The notes below the pieces were generated by a model. It was not told the origin of the DNA, made no database searches, and saw only the letters and a list, made by a program, of their open reading frames with translations. This document shows, in pieces, positions 32,389-40,652 of a stretch of DNA of 64,000 nt; the first letter of the stretch is position 1, and every line of letters begins with the position of its first letter. Source of the stretch: Plantibacter sp. PA-3-X8 (GTDB lineage: Bacteria; Actinomycetota; Actinomycetes; Actinomycetales; Microbacteriaceae); assembly GCF_003856975.1 (NCBI RefSeq), contig NZ_CP033107.1:992001-1056000 (forward strand), written 5' to 3'. Position numbers and translations under genes: made by a program.

Positions 32389-33141
32389 ATGACTGGACGA
32401 CTTGCAGGAAAGACCGCGCTCGTGACGGGTGCCGGATCGGGGATCGGACGTTCGGTCGCCGAACGGTTCGCGCGGGAGGATGCCGCCGTGGTCTTCTCCG
32501 ACCGCGACATCCAGGCCGCCCGCGATGCGGCGGCACCCTTCCCGACCGCCATCGCCGTGCGACTCGACATCGCCGACGAAGCGAGCGTCGAGGCCGCCTT
32601 CGCGGTCATGGACGCAGCAGGCAAGACCCCGGACGTCGTCGTCGCGAATGCCGGCGTGCAGCTCTTCGGCCAGGACGCGAAGATCGCCGACCTCGACCTC
32701 GAGGTCTGGCAGCGCACGGTCGACATCAACCTCACCGGCACCTTCCTCACGACGAAGCACGCCGTCCGCGCCATGCTCGGCCGCGGCGGCTCGATCATCC
32801 TCACGGGCAGCCCGACCGGTCTCAACGGCGAGGGCGCCGACTTCACGGCGTACAGCTCGACGAAGGCCGGCATCCACGGCCTCGGCCGGACCGTCGCCGC
32901 GGCCTACGCCGATCAGGGGATCCGCGTGAACACCGTCGTCCCCGGCTACACGGAGACCCCGCTCGTCACCGCGATCTCCGGTGACCCCGAGTCCCGCGCC
33001 GCGATCGTCGGGCGCATCCCGCTCGGTCGTCCCGGCCAGGCCTCGGACGTCGAGGGCATCATGGTGTACCTCGCCAGCGACGAGTCGAGCTTCGCCACCG
33101 GAGCGACCTTCCGGGTCGACGGCGGCATGACGAGCCTCTGA
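32389..33141 (+). CDS. Short-chain dehydrogenase/reductase, candidate D-apiose dehydrogenase
   Basis: A 250-residue classical SDR: cofactor motif TGAGSGIG (about 13-20), an Asp after the second strand (FSDRDIQ, favouring NAD), NAG (about 93), catalytic Ser (ILTGSPTG, about 143), YSSTK (Tyr 155, Lys 159) and the C-terminal ATFRVDGGM. SDRs of this kind oxidise sugars to lactones (glucose, fucose, rhamnose dehydrogenases). It sits directly upstream of the lactonase and under the shared operator. No Gfo/Idh-type ApsD is present in the locus, so I propose that this enzyme supplies D-apionolactone. The substrate is inferred. Confidence 0.72.
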   Translation: MTGRLAGKTALVTGAGSGIGRSVAERFAREDAAVVFSDRDIQAARDAAAPFPTAIAVRLDIADEASVEAAFAVMDAAGKTPDVVVANAGVQLFGQDAKIADLDLEVWQRTVDINLTGTFLTTKHAVRAMLGRGGSIILTGSPTGLNGEGADFTAYSSTKAGIHGLGRTVAAAYADQGIRVNTVVPGYTETPLVTAISGDPESRAAIVGRIPLGRPGQASDVEGIMVYLASDESSFATGATFRVDGGMTSL

Positions 33142-33151
33142 GCCGACGATC

Positions 33152-35113
33152 ATGACCTCGCGTTCGGGAACCACCTTCCGCGTCGCATCCGACCTGCTGC
33201 TCGACCGCGAGCGCGACGCCCTCGCCGTCGGCCGGGGGCCCTGGTCGGCCTCGCTTCGCGGCTCGGAGCTGGACGACATCGCCTTCGACGGCGAGTTCGT
33301 GCTGCGCAGCATCCGCTTCGTCGTTCGTGACCAGGACTGGAAGACGCTGCCCGTCATCGTCGACGCGGTCGACCACACGACGAGCGGCCTGCAGTTGCGC
33401 GGCCGGGTCGGCGACGACGGCGAGACCGTCGCCTGGTCCCTGTCGGTCGACCTCGGTGCGTCGACACTGCGGGTCGCCGTCCGGGCCGAGGTGACCGCCG
33501 CGTTCCGGCGCGCGCGCATCGGTCTCATCGTGCTGCAGTCACCGGCCCTCGCCGGCACCGAGCTCGTCGTCGGCCACCCGGAGGGGTCCACGACGACCAC
33601 GCGCCTCCCGGAGCACGTCGCTCCGCATCAGCCGGCGATCCGCATCGAGTCCTTCGCCTGGACCGGCGACCGCATCGCGACCACGGCCCGCTTCAGCGGT
33701 GACGTGTTCGAGATGGAGGACCAGCGCAACTGGACCGACGCCTCGTTCAAGACCTACTCGACGCCGCTCTCGTTGCCGTTCCCCGTGGCGCTGGCGGTCG
33801 GTGACGTCGTGGAGCAGTCCGTCGAGGTCAGCTGTGCGCGGGCCGGTGCTGTCGAGCGCGCCGAGGCCCCACTGGCGACGCCGCTCGCCGTGACCGTCGT
33901 GCCCGAGCCGGAGGTCGCGGTGCACGGAGAAGACCCGGTCCTGGAGTCTGTCGACGGGCGGATCGGCGCGCCACTCGACAGTGTCGTCCCCACGATCTCG
34001 ACCTCGGTGTCGAGCGACCCCGACGGCGGACGCGCTGGTGGGGCGGTCCCGGACCCGATCACCGGGATCCTCGTGGAGATCGACCCGACGAACCCGGACT
34101 GGCCGGCCATCCTCGACCGCGCCGTACGCCAGGCCGGCGCCAGGCCCCTCGACCTCCGACTGGTGCTCGGGACGGGTGAGGAGGCCGAGCCGGTGCTGCG
34201 GCGGCTCCATGACGCGGCCGTGCCCGTCGTGCGCGTCGGGGCGTTCCATCGCCGTACCCACCTCTCGGAGGGCGCGCTGCTGACCGCGCTCGGCGACGTC
34301 CTGCGAACCCTGTGGGCCGAGGGCCCGACGCCGCACCCCGAGCTCGTCGGCGGCACGCGCGCGCACTTCACGGAGCTCAACCGCAACCACGCGCGTCTCG
34401 AGCGCTGGGCGGGCCCGGTGGCCTTCAGCATCACGCCGTTCATGCACGACCGTGGCGGGCACCAGCTCGTCGAGTCGCTCGGCATGCAGGCCGTCGTCGT
34501 GGCGGACGCTGTCAGGATCGCCGACGGCCGCCCGCTGCACGTCGGGCCGGTCACGCTCGGCGCCCGCTACAACGCGGTCGCCACCACGCGGGCGAGCGCG
34601 GGTGACTCCCGTGACGCGGAACTCCGCGCGGGCTTCGGCGCGGAGCACGTGCCCGGCGCGACGGACGACCGGCAGTCGGCCGAGGCACTCGGCGCGTGGG
34701 TGGTCGGCAGTGTCGCGGCGCTGGCCGTCCCGGGTGTCGAGTCGCTGTCGTACTTCGAGGCGACCGGACCGCGTGGGCTCGTCGCGGCCGACGGGACGCT
34801 GACGGCTGCGGGACGGGCGCTCGGGTGGATCGCCGAGCTCAGCGGACAGCAGCGCGTCGCGGTCGGGATCGGCGGGGTGTCGCTCGGTGCCGGTTCGCCC
34901 GTCGCCGTGTCGCCGGTCGCCGTGCCGCCCGTCTCACCGGCAGGCGTGACCGCGATCGCCGCCGTCGATGGCGCCGGCGAGACCGTCGTGATCCTCGGGA
35001 ACCTCGGCGAGTCGCCGGTCCGGGTCATCCTGAACGGCGCGTCCGAGCCGCGCGTCGTGGACCTCGGTGCGGGTGCGGTCGCCCGGGTCGTGATGGCCGG
35101 TTCGGGCTCGTAG
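33152..35113 (+). CDS. apnL: D-apionate lactonase-type protein
   Basis: A 653-residue protein with the three-part build of ApnL: an N-terminal beta-sandwich (about 1-290), a TIM-barrel middle (about 300-560, GILVEIDPTNPDWPAIL, FSITPFMHDRG) and a C-terminal beta domain (about 590-650, VVILGNLGESPVRVIL). The stretch GDVFEMEDQRNWTDASFKTY (about 185-204) is a highly conserved block of the family. ApnL hydrolyses D-apionolactone to D-apionate. It lies 10 nt after the SDR, so the two are one operon. A Val/Pro/Ala-rich linker repeat (PVAVSPVAVPPVSPAG, about 582-597) is unusual and probably flexible. Confidence 0.8.
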   Translation: MTSRSGTTFRVASDLLLDRERDALAVGRGPWSASLRGSELDDIAFDGEFVLRSIRFVVRDQDWKTLPVIVDAVDHTTSGLQLRGRVGDDGETVAWSLSVDLGASTLRVAVRAEVTAAFRRARIGLIVLQSPALAGTELVVGHPEGSTTTTRLPEHVAPHQPAIRIESFAWTGDRIATTARFSGDVFEMEDQRNWTDASFKTYSTPLSLPFPVALAVGDVVEQSVEVSCARAGAVERAEAPLATPLAVTVVPEPEVAVHGEDPVLESVDGRIGAPLDSVVPTISTSVSSDPDGGRAGGAVPDPITGILVEIDPTNPDWPAILDRAVRQAGARPLDLRLVLGTGEEAEPVLRRLHDAAVPVVRVGAFHRRTHLSEGALLTALGDVLRTLWAEGPTPHPELVGGTRAHFTELNRNHARLERWAGPVAFSITPFMHDRGGHQLVESLGMQAVVVADAVRIADGRPLHVGPVTLGARYNAVATTRASAGDSRDAELRAGFGAEHVPGATDDRQSAEALGAWVVGSVAALAVPGVESLSYFEATGPRGLVAADGTLTAAGRALGWIAELSGQQRVAVGIGGVSLGAGSPVAVSPVAVPPVSPAGVTAIAAVDGAGETVVILGNLGESPVRVILNGASEPRVVDLGAGAVARVVMAGSGS

Positions 35114-35120
35114 ATCCTGC

Positions 35121-35636
35121 TCAGGCGAGCGTGCGGCGCAGGATGGCGAGGTCGAGCCAGCGGCCGAACTTCGTCCCGACCTCCGGCAGCAGGCCGACCT
35201 GCTCGAACCCGAGCTTCGTGTGCAGGGCGATCGATGCGGTGTTCTCGGCCTCGATGAGGGCGAGCATGACGTGGTGGCCGTCGGTCGTGGCGCGTTCCAG
35301 CAGCTCGACCATGAGCGCCTTGCCGAGGCCGCGCCCCTGCGCGTCCGGGTGGACGTACACGGAGTTCTCGACGGTGTGGCGGTACCCGTCCTTCGCGGCG
35401 TACGGACCGTAGCTGCCGTAGGCGAGGACGTCACCCTCGGGGAGCGCGTCGTCGGCGCGCTCGGCGACGGCGACGAGCGCGACCCGGCCCGGCTCCTGGT
35501 GGCGGGCGAGCCATGCCTCGCGCTCGGCGAGGTCGGGTGTGACCTCGGTCCAGATCGCGACACCGTTCGCGACCGCGTCGGTGTGGATGGCGAGGACGCC
35601 AGGCAGGTCGGCGGGTTCGGCGAGACGGATGCGCAT
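35121..35636 (-). CDS. GNAT acetyltransferase, phosphinothricin N-acetyltransferase-like
   Basis: A 171-residue GNAT enzyme that moves acetyl from acetyl-CoA to an amine. The pattern MRIRLAEPADLPGVLAIH, YGSYGPYAAKDGYRHTVENSVYVHPDAQGRGLGKALM (CoA loop Q-G-R-G-L-G) and HTKLGFEQVG resembles the Pat/Bar and MddA group (phosphinothricin, methionine sulfoximine). Convergent with apnL at 7 nt. A TACGAT -10 (35643-35648, minus strand) ends 6 nt before the ATG: leaderless. Confidence 0.88.
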   Translation of the reverse strand: MRIRLAEPADLPGVLAIHTDAVANGVAIWTEVTPDLAEREAWLARHQEPGRVALVAVAERADDALPEGDVLAYGSYGPYAAKDGYRHTVENSVYVHPDAQGRGLGKALMVELLERATTDGHHVMLALIEAENTASIALHTKLGFEQVGLLPEVGTKFGRWLDLAILRRTLA

Positions 35637-35653
35637 ACATCGATCGTAGAGCG

Positions 35654-35811
35654 CCCTTCGACAAGCTCAGGGACCGGTGGTGTCGGGCTCAGGGACCGAC
35701 GGTGTTGGGCTCAGGGGTCGGCCGTAGGGAGCCGGGGCGCCCTTCGATAGGCTCAGGGACCGATGGTGTGCGGCTCAGGGACCGACGGTGTTGGGCTCAG
35801 GGGCCCGGTGC
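35654..35811. repeat. CTTCGACAAGCTCAG repeat cluster in a divergent gap
   Basis: Full copies at about 35654-35676 and 35740-35762 (second as CTTCGATAGG) with interspersed shorter units GGGCTCAGGGACCGACGGTG, all in plus orientation. No gene in the 197-bp gap; promoters for both flanking genes lie at its edges. Confidence 0.8.
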
Positions 35812-35833
35812 CCGTGACGGGTAGATTCGAGGC

Positions 35834-36112
35834 ATGTCCTCCTCCACTCCGCTCCCGATGGAGCAGCTCACCGCCGTCCTGAACGCCGAAGTCGCCCGCT
35901 ACGCCGCGCACGGTTGGACGGTGTCGTCGGTGCAGGGCCAGCAGGCTGTGCTGCAGCGGCAGAAGCGCATCGGCTGGTTCTGGAACCTGATCCTGACGCT
36001 TATCACCGGCGGGCTCTGGCTCATCGTCGTGATCATCCGCGTCGTGAACCGCAAGGTCGAGTCGCTCATCGTGACGGTCGACGCCTACGGTCGCATCTCC
36101 ACGCGACGCTGA
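35834..36112 (+). CDS. Small membrane protein, hypothetical
   Basis: A 92-residue protein with a soluble N-terminal half (PMEQLTAVLNAEVARYAAHGWTVSSV, like the antiparallel strand-helix of small membrane-anchored actinobacterial proteins), one hydrophobic helix (WFWNLILTLITGGLWLIVVII, about 47-68) and a short basic tail. Function unknown. TAGATT at 35822-35827 ends 6 nt before the ATG, so it is probably leaderless. Followed 10 nt later by an MFS gene. Confidence 0.75.
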   Translation: MSSSTPLPMEQLTAVLNAEVARYAAHGWTVSSVQGQQAVLQRQKRIGWFWNLILTLITGGLWLIVVIIRVVNRKVESLIVTVDAYGRISTRR

Positions 36113-36122
36113 CGGTCGGAGC

Positions 36123-37457
36123 ATGAGCGAGCGCGGCGAGAGCGATTCCCGGGAGACCGACGCCAGAGCTGTCATCGCCGCGGAGCGCGCCCGGGTGCAG
36201 CGGCGGACGCTCACGGTCGTCGTCATCAGCCAGGTCCTCGGTGGCGCCGGTCTCGCCGCCGGGGTGACGGTCGGGGCGCTCCTCGTGCAGGACGTCCTCG
36301 GCAGCATGAGCCTCGCGGGCGTCGCAGCCGCGCTCCTGACCCTCGGCTCCGCGCTCACCGCGTTCCTCGTCGGGCGCGTCACCCAGCGGCTCGGCCGGCG
36401 CATCGGGCTCGGACTCGGATTCGCGGCGGGCGGCGGCGGCGCGATCGGTGTGGTCGTGGCCGCCACCACCGCTCTGGTGCCGCTCCTCTTCCTGTCGCTG
36501 TTCGTCTACGGCGCTGGCACGGCCACGAACCTCCAGGCGCGCTACGCCGGCACCGATCTCGCGACCCCGGCCCGACGTGGTTCTGCGATCAGCGTCGCGA
36601 TGGTGTCGACGACGCTCGGCGCCGTCGCCGGCCCCAACCTCGTCGAGCCGCTGGGATCGTTCGCGACCGGCCTCGGGCTGCCGTCGCTCGCCGGGCCGTT
36701 CCTCCTCGCCGCGGTCGCCTACCTCGCGGCAGGGACGGCGTTCCTCGTGCTGCTCCGACCCGACCCGTTCCTCCTCGCCCGCCGTCTCGACGCCGAGCTC
36801 GCGCAGCTGGAGGTGGAGCGGACCGCCGCGGAGCAGACCGCCGTGGAACAGGTGGGGTCGAAGCAGGCATCGCCGACGACCGCCGCACGCCCGCGTCCCG
36901 GCGTCGGCGCCTACGTCGGCGCCGCGGTCATGGTGGTTACGCAGATCGCCATGGTGGCGGTGATGACCATGACCCCGGTGCACATGCGCGCCCACCACCA
37001 CGGCCTCGGCGAGGTCGGGCTCGTGATCGGGATCCACATCGCGGCGATGTACCTCCCCTCGCTCGTGACCGGCGTCCTGGTCGATCGGATCGGCCGCACC
37101 CCGATGGCGATCGCCGCCGGCGTGACCCTCCTGCTCGCCGGTGTCACGGGAGCACTCGCGCCGGCGGACTCGCTCGGCCTGCTCATCCTGGCGCTCGCCC
37201 TCCTCGGACTCGGCTGGAACTTCGGCCTCATCGCGGGCACCGCGCTCGTCGTCGACCACACCGTGCCCGCCAACCGCGCCCGCACCCAGGGCACGCTCGA
37301 TGTCCTCATCGCCCTCGCCGGCGCAGGTGCCGGCGTCATGTCGGGTGTGGTGATGGCCGGGGTCGGCTACGAGGCGCTGTCGATCGCGGGCGGGGTGCTC
37401 GCGCTCCTGCTCATCCCCGTGCTGCTCTGGGCCCGCCGGGTCACGCCTCGCGGGTGA
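36123..37457 (+). CDS. MFS transporter (drug/exporter type)
   Basis: A 444-residue major facilitator with about 12 helices. The loop after helix 2 carries GRVTQRLGRRIGLGLGFAAGGGG and after helix 8 DRIGRTPMAIAAGVTLL, the MFS_1 signatures. The central cytoplasmic linker (about 220-258) is charged and Gln-rich. The substrate is unknown; the layout resembles efflux rather than uptake proteins. ATG 10 nt after the small membrane protein, probably co-transcribed. Confidence 0.85.
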   Translation: MSERGESDSRETDARAVIAAERARVQRRTLTVVVISQVLGGAGLAAGVTVGALLVQDVLGSMSLAGVAAALLTLGSALTAFLVGRVTQRLGRRIGLGLGFAAGGGGAIGVVVAATTALVPLLFLSLFVYGAGTATNLQARYAGTDLATPARRGSAISVAMVSTTLGAVAGPNLVEPLGSFATGLGLPSLAGPFLLAAVAYLAAGTAFLVLLRPDPFLLARRLDAELAQLEVERTAAEQTAVEQVGSKQASPTTAARPRPGVGAYVGAAVMVVTQIAMVAVMTMTPVHMRAHHHGLGEVGLVIGIHIAAMYLPSLVTGVLVDRIGRTPMAIAAGVTLLLAGVTGALAPADSLGLLILALALLGLGWNFGLIAGTALVVDHTVPANRARTQGTLDVLIALAGAGAGVMSGVVMAGVGYEALSIAGGVLALLLIPVLLWARRVTPRG

Positions 37458-37483
37458 GCCCGCTCGCCGCTGAGCTGGCGACT

Positions 37484-38032
37484 TCAGAGGAATCGGTAGA
37501 CATCCTGGGCGAACTTCGGCACACCCGCCTGAGCGAGCGACTGCAGCAACTCGTCCATCGTGAGCGAAGGCGACTCGTAGGTGGCGACGAGATGCTCGAG
37601 CACTGAAAGGGTGACACCCGGGTACAGGTCCAGCTGATCGAGGAGGAACTCGTCCGGATGGACGACCTCGATGTCGAACAGGCTCACGGACTCCGGTGGG
37701 AAGTCGGTGATGTTGAAGGTCACCAACACCTCGGCATTGGCGCGGACCGCCGCGGCCAGGACGTGGCGGTCCTTCGGATCACAGGTCATCCCATCGATCA
37801 GATCGTCGTATCCGCTCACCAACGCGTCGGGGAAGGCGCGCCCCATCGTGGACAGCCGTTTCTCGACGAGCGTCACGTCGACCCCGTGACCCCGAAGATT
37901 CCGGTCGAGCTCGGTCATGACGCCCACCGACCACAGCGGTCGGAACGCGCCGCGGTGGGCAAGCCACAAGAACACGTCATTCAGGGTCGAACCGTACAGC
38001 GCACACGTGTCGAAGAATGCGGGAAATGCCAT
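37484..38032 (-). CDS. PIN-domain ribonuclease toxin
   Basis: A 182-residue PIN-domain protein, the VapC-like toxin class that cleaves RNA in a Mg-dependent way. Acidic active-site candidates are Asp in FFDTCALYG (residue 8), Glu in MTELDRN (about 41), Asp in CDPKDRHVLAAAV (about 91-94) and Asp in FNITDFP (about 107). The C-terminal helical extension (about 125-182) is longer than in minimal VapC. Lies 9 nt downstream of an HTH protein that would be its antitoxin. Confidence 0.85.
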   Translation of the reverse strand: MAFPAFFDTCALYGSTLNDVFLWLAHRGAFRPLWSVGVMTELDRNLRGHGVDVTLVEKRLSTMGRAFPDALVSGYDDLIDGMTCDPKDRHVLAAAVRANAEVLVTFNITDFPPESVSLFDIEVVHPDEFLLDQLDLYPGVTLSVLEHLVATYESPSLTMDELLQSLAQAGVPKFAQDVYRFL

Positions 38033-38041
38033 GCCCTCGCG

Positions 38042-38557
38042 TCACTCCTCGTCGAGGCGCTTCAGCGTCGGCATCGACTCGGAACGAAGTGCGGATCCTT
38101 GGCCCGCCCGAGCCAGATCCGTCAGCGCGTCGCGACGTTCGCTCCGCGCTTGTTCCTGGAACTCGACGACATCGCGAAGCATCACCCGTCGGTGGCGTCC
38201 GCGCTTTTCGTGAGCGATCTCTCCCTGTTCGAGGAGTTTCACCAACGTCGGTCGCGATACGCCGAGGAAGTCGGCCGCTTCCTGCGTCGTCATCTGCGTG
38301 CTGTAGGGCGCGACCGTGACTCCGTGACCGTTGGCCAACGCGTTCGCGACCTGCTCGAGCGCGCGGAAGATCTCGTCGGGGATGGACCGCTGGGAGCCGT
38401 CAGGAGCCACGAGCGCCGCCTGGCTCGCGTGTGTGGTGAGGTACGACTCGATCGCCCGGAGCGTCTTCGCGAAATCGACGATGTCGGCCCGGGTGTCGCC
38501 GTCGGGAAGGTAGGTGCGAGGCTTGCTGGTCGCGCGAGGCGTGTCGAGGGGATTCAC
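38042..38557 (-). CDS. HTH (excisionase-type) antitoxin
   Basis: A 171-residue protein with an N-terminal helical region and a MerR/excisionase-like helix-turn-helix at about 89-132 (MTTQEAADFLGVSRPTLVKLLEQGEIAHEKRGRHRRV), then a charged helical C-terminus that probably wraps the toxin. First gene of the pair, as usual for autoregulated toxin-antitoxin loci. GTG start; TAGAAT (38564-38569, minus strand) ends 6 nt before it, so the mRNA is leaderless. Two TTCGAA palindromes overlap the promoter. Confidence 0.82.
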   Translation of the reverse strand: MNPLDTPRATSKPRTYLPDGDTRADIVDFAKTLRAIESYLTTHASQAALVAPDGSQRSIPDEIFRALEQVANALANGHGVTVAPYSTQMTTQEAADFLGVSRPTLVKLLEQGEIAHEKRGRHRRVMLRDVVEFQEQARSERRDALTDLARAGQGSALRSESMPTLKRLDEE

Positions 38558-38563
38558 AACTCG

Positions 38564-38585
38564 ATTCTATTCGAAAGATTCGAAA
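38564..38585 (-). promoter_or_regulatory. Toxin-antitoxin promoter with tandem TTCGAA sites
   Basis: The -10 box TAGAAT (38564-38569) is followed upstream by two direct repeats ATTCGAAA in the plus reading (38569-38576 and 38578-38585), 9 bp apart, each containing the palindrome TTCGAA. A likely binding site for the antitoxin. The 9-bp spacing would place two HTHs on nearly the same helix face. Confidence 0.5.
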
Positions 38586-38594
38586 AGAACCTGG

Positions 38595-39605
38595 CTATTC
38601 GGCTGCGGCGGGTACGCGGACCGTGAGGGCGCCGGGCTCGATCCAGGTGTTGATCGCGACGGCCTTGCCGAAACCGTCGCCGTCGAGCTCGATCTCCTCA
38701 GGCTTCGACATGCGGGCGATGAAGCGCTTCGCGGTGCCGTAGCGGAGCTCGCCGTCGTCCTTCTGCTTGCCGGCGAGGGCCTTGCCCGCCTTCGTCCGGC
38801 GGAGGACGCCGTTCACCCAGGCGACCTTCGCCCAGATGCGGATCCAGCCGAGGATTCCGCCGGGACGCATGAACATGAGGTCGAACAGCCCGTCATCGAC
38901 GACCGCGTCGGGCAACAAGAGGATGTTGGCCGGGAGCGAGCCGCAGTTCCCGATGATGACGGTGTGGACGGTCGCGCGCGTCTGCGGCTCGTCGTCGATC
39001 CGGAACCGCAGGTGCAGCTCGTCCGGGTCGCGCAACGACTTCACGATCGCGTCGACGTAGGCGGCCCAACCGGCCTTGGCCTTGAGGTCGTCGTCGGTGT
39101 TCTTGATCATCTTCGCGTCGATGCCCATGCCGGCCATGACGACGAACACATGGCGGTCGCGGGAGTGGTCGGCGCGCTCGATGTCGATGACACCGAGGTC
39201 GATCGCCTTGTCCGTGCCGGTGAAGGCCGTGATGACGGAGCCGGGCAGGTCGTTGAGCGTGAGGTCGAGGTTCCGGGCGAGCAGGTTGCCGGTACCCGAC
39301 GGGAGCAGGGCGAGCGGGATGCCGCTGCCGCGGAGGCCCTCCGAGACGGCGCGGACGGTGCCGTCACCGCCGGCCGCGATGACGAGGTCGACGCCCGCTG
39401 CGATGGCATCGGCGGTGACCCCCTGGCCGACGTCGTCGACGGACGTCTCGAACCAGAGCGACTCGGCCCATCCGGCGTCGGACGCCGAGCGCTCGACCGA
39501 TTCACGGAGTGCGTCGAGGTCGACCTTCACCGGGTTGTAGATGATGGCGGCGACCTTCGTGGCGGTGGCGTCGGCCGGCGCGGTCGTGCTCTCAGGAGTC
39601 GTCAT
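38595..39605 (-). CDS. Diacylglycerol kinase-family lipid kinase
   Basis: A 336-residue protein of the DAGK_cat/YegS family, which phosphorylates diacylglycerol, sphingoid bases or related lipids at the membrane. Seen are AAIIYNPVKVDLDAL (ATP loop), VIAAGGDGTVRAVSEGLRGSG (the GGDGT motif), PLALLPSGTGNLLARNLDL and a C-terminal beta-sandwich (FDLMFMRPGG). I start at the ATG at 39605, where TATGCT (39612-39617, minus strand) ends 6 nt upstream: leaderless. Divergent from pdxY. Confidence 0.87.
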   Translation of the reverse strand: MTTPESTTAPADATATKVAAIIYNPVKVDLDALRESVERSASDAGWAESLWFETSVDDVGQGVTADAIAAGVDLVIAAGGDGTVRAVSEGLRGSGIPLALLPSGTGNLLARNLDLTLNDLPGSVITAFTGTDKAIDLGVIDIERADHSRDRHVFVVMAGMGIDAKMIKNTDDDLKAKAGWAAYVDAIVKSLRDPDELHLRFRIDDEPQTRATVHTVIIGNCGSLPANILLLPDAVVDDGLFDLMFMRPGGILGWIRIWAKVAWVNGVLRRTKAGKALAGKQKDDGELRYGTAKRFIARMSKPEEIELDGDGFGKAVAINTWIEPGALTVRVPAAAE

Positions 39606-39775
39606 CCGATCAGCATAGGAGCGGATTCCGGCAGCGTGGATATCTCGTCTCCGGGTTGACGCGGCACGTGGGGTCTGTAGGCGGCGGAAGAGTATCGTTG
39701 AGTCCTTGCAGGCACCGTCCATGCCCGCCACGAACGCAGTGTCCGCGGCGGCCTCCCCATCGTGATTGCGACATC

Positions 39776-40624
39776 GTGAAGATCCTCTCCATCCAGTCAG
39801 CCGTGGCCTACGGGCACGTCGGCAACTCCGCGGCAGTGTTCCCCCTCCAGCGCATCGGCGTCGAGGTGATCCCGGTCAACACGGTGAACTTCTCGAACCA
39901 CACCGGGTACGGCGCGTGGCGCGGGCCCCTGATCTCGCCGGAGCAGGTCGGCGAGGTCATCACCGGTGTCGAGGAGCGCGGTGCGTTCCCGCAGATCGAC
40001 GTCGTGCTCTCGGGCTACCAGGGCGGCGTCGGCATCGGCGACGTCATCGTGGACGCGGTGCAGCGGGTCAAGGCGGCGAACCCCGACGCGCTGTACGCGT
40101 GCGACCCGGTCATGGGCAACGCGAAGTCCGGCTGCTTCGTCGCCCCGGAGATCCCCGACCTGCTGCGCGACCGCGTCGTGCCGAACGCCGACATCATCAC
40201 GCCGAACCAGTTCGAGCTGGGCTTCCTCACGGGCACCGAGCCCGCGTCCCTTGAGTCCACGCTGGCGTCGGTCGAGCTGGTTCGTGCGATGGGCCCGTCG
40301 GTCGTCCTGGTGACGAGCGTCGAGCGTCCCGACCGCGACCCCGAGACGATCGAGATGCTGGTCGTGGACGATGCCGGTCGGTGGATCGTCCAGACGCCGC
40401 TGCTGCCGTTCAAGGCGAACGGCTCGGGCGACGTGACGGCCGCCCTGTTCGCCGCCCACTACGGCGAGACGCGCGACGCGAAGCTCGCCCTGGAGCGGAC
40501 GGCGTCGAGTGTGTTCGACCTCGTGGAGCTCACGTACCGCTCCGGCCAGCGCGAGCTGCAGCTCGTCGAGGCGCAGGAGTTCTACGCGAACCCGAGGATG
40601 CAGTTCACCGCGACGGCGGTCTGA
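39776..40624 (+). CDS. pdxY: Pyridoxal kinase
   Basis: A 282-residue ribokinase-fold kinase that phosphorylates pyridoxal in the B6 salvage pathway. ILSIQSAVAYGHVGNSAAVFPLQRIG, NFSNHTGYGAWRG, LSGYQGGVGIGDVI, CDPVMGN, ITPNQFELGFLTG and KANGSGDVTAALF (anion hole and catalytic Asp) are all conserved for PdxY. GTG start. A TATCGT -10 at 39693-39698 leaves a leader of about 70 nt, longer than usual in this window. Convergent with the PucR gene across a hairpin-forming repeat cluster. Confidence 0.93.
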   Translation: MKILSIQSAVAYGHVGNSAAVFPLQRIGVEVIPVNTVNFSNHTGYGAWRGPLISPEQVGEVITGVEERGAFPQIDVVLSGYQGGVGIGDVIVDAVQRVKAANPDALYACDPVMGNAKSGCFVAPEIPDLLRDRVVPNADIITPNQFELGFLTGTEPASLESTLASVELVRAMGPSVVLVTSVERPDRDPETIEMLVVDDAGRWIVQTPLLPFKANGSGDVTAALFAAHYGETRDAKLALERTASSVFDLVELTYRSGQRELQLVEAQEFYANPRMQFTATAV

Positions 40625-40652
40625 GCCCGACTCCAGCTCCTCAGCTCCCCTT

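Noticed and set aside
36123..37457. MFS gene as part of the apiose regulon
   Set aside because: It lies beyond a convergent acetyltransferase and a repeat cluster, has no GGTCAACCGGTTG site, and looks like an exporter.
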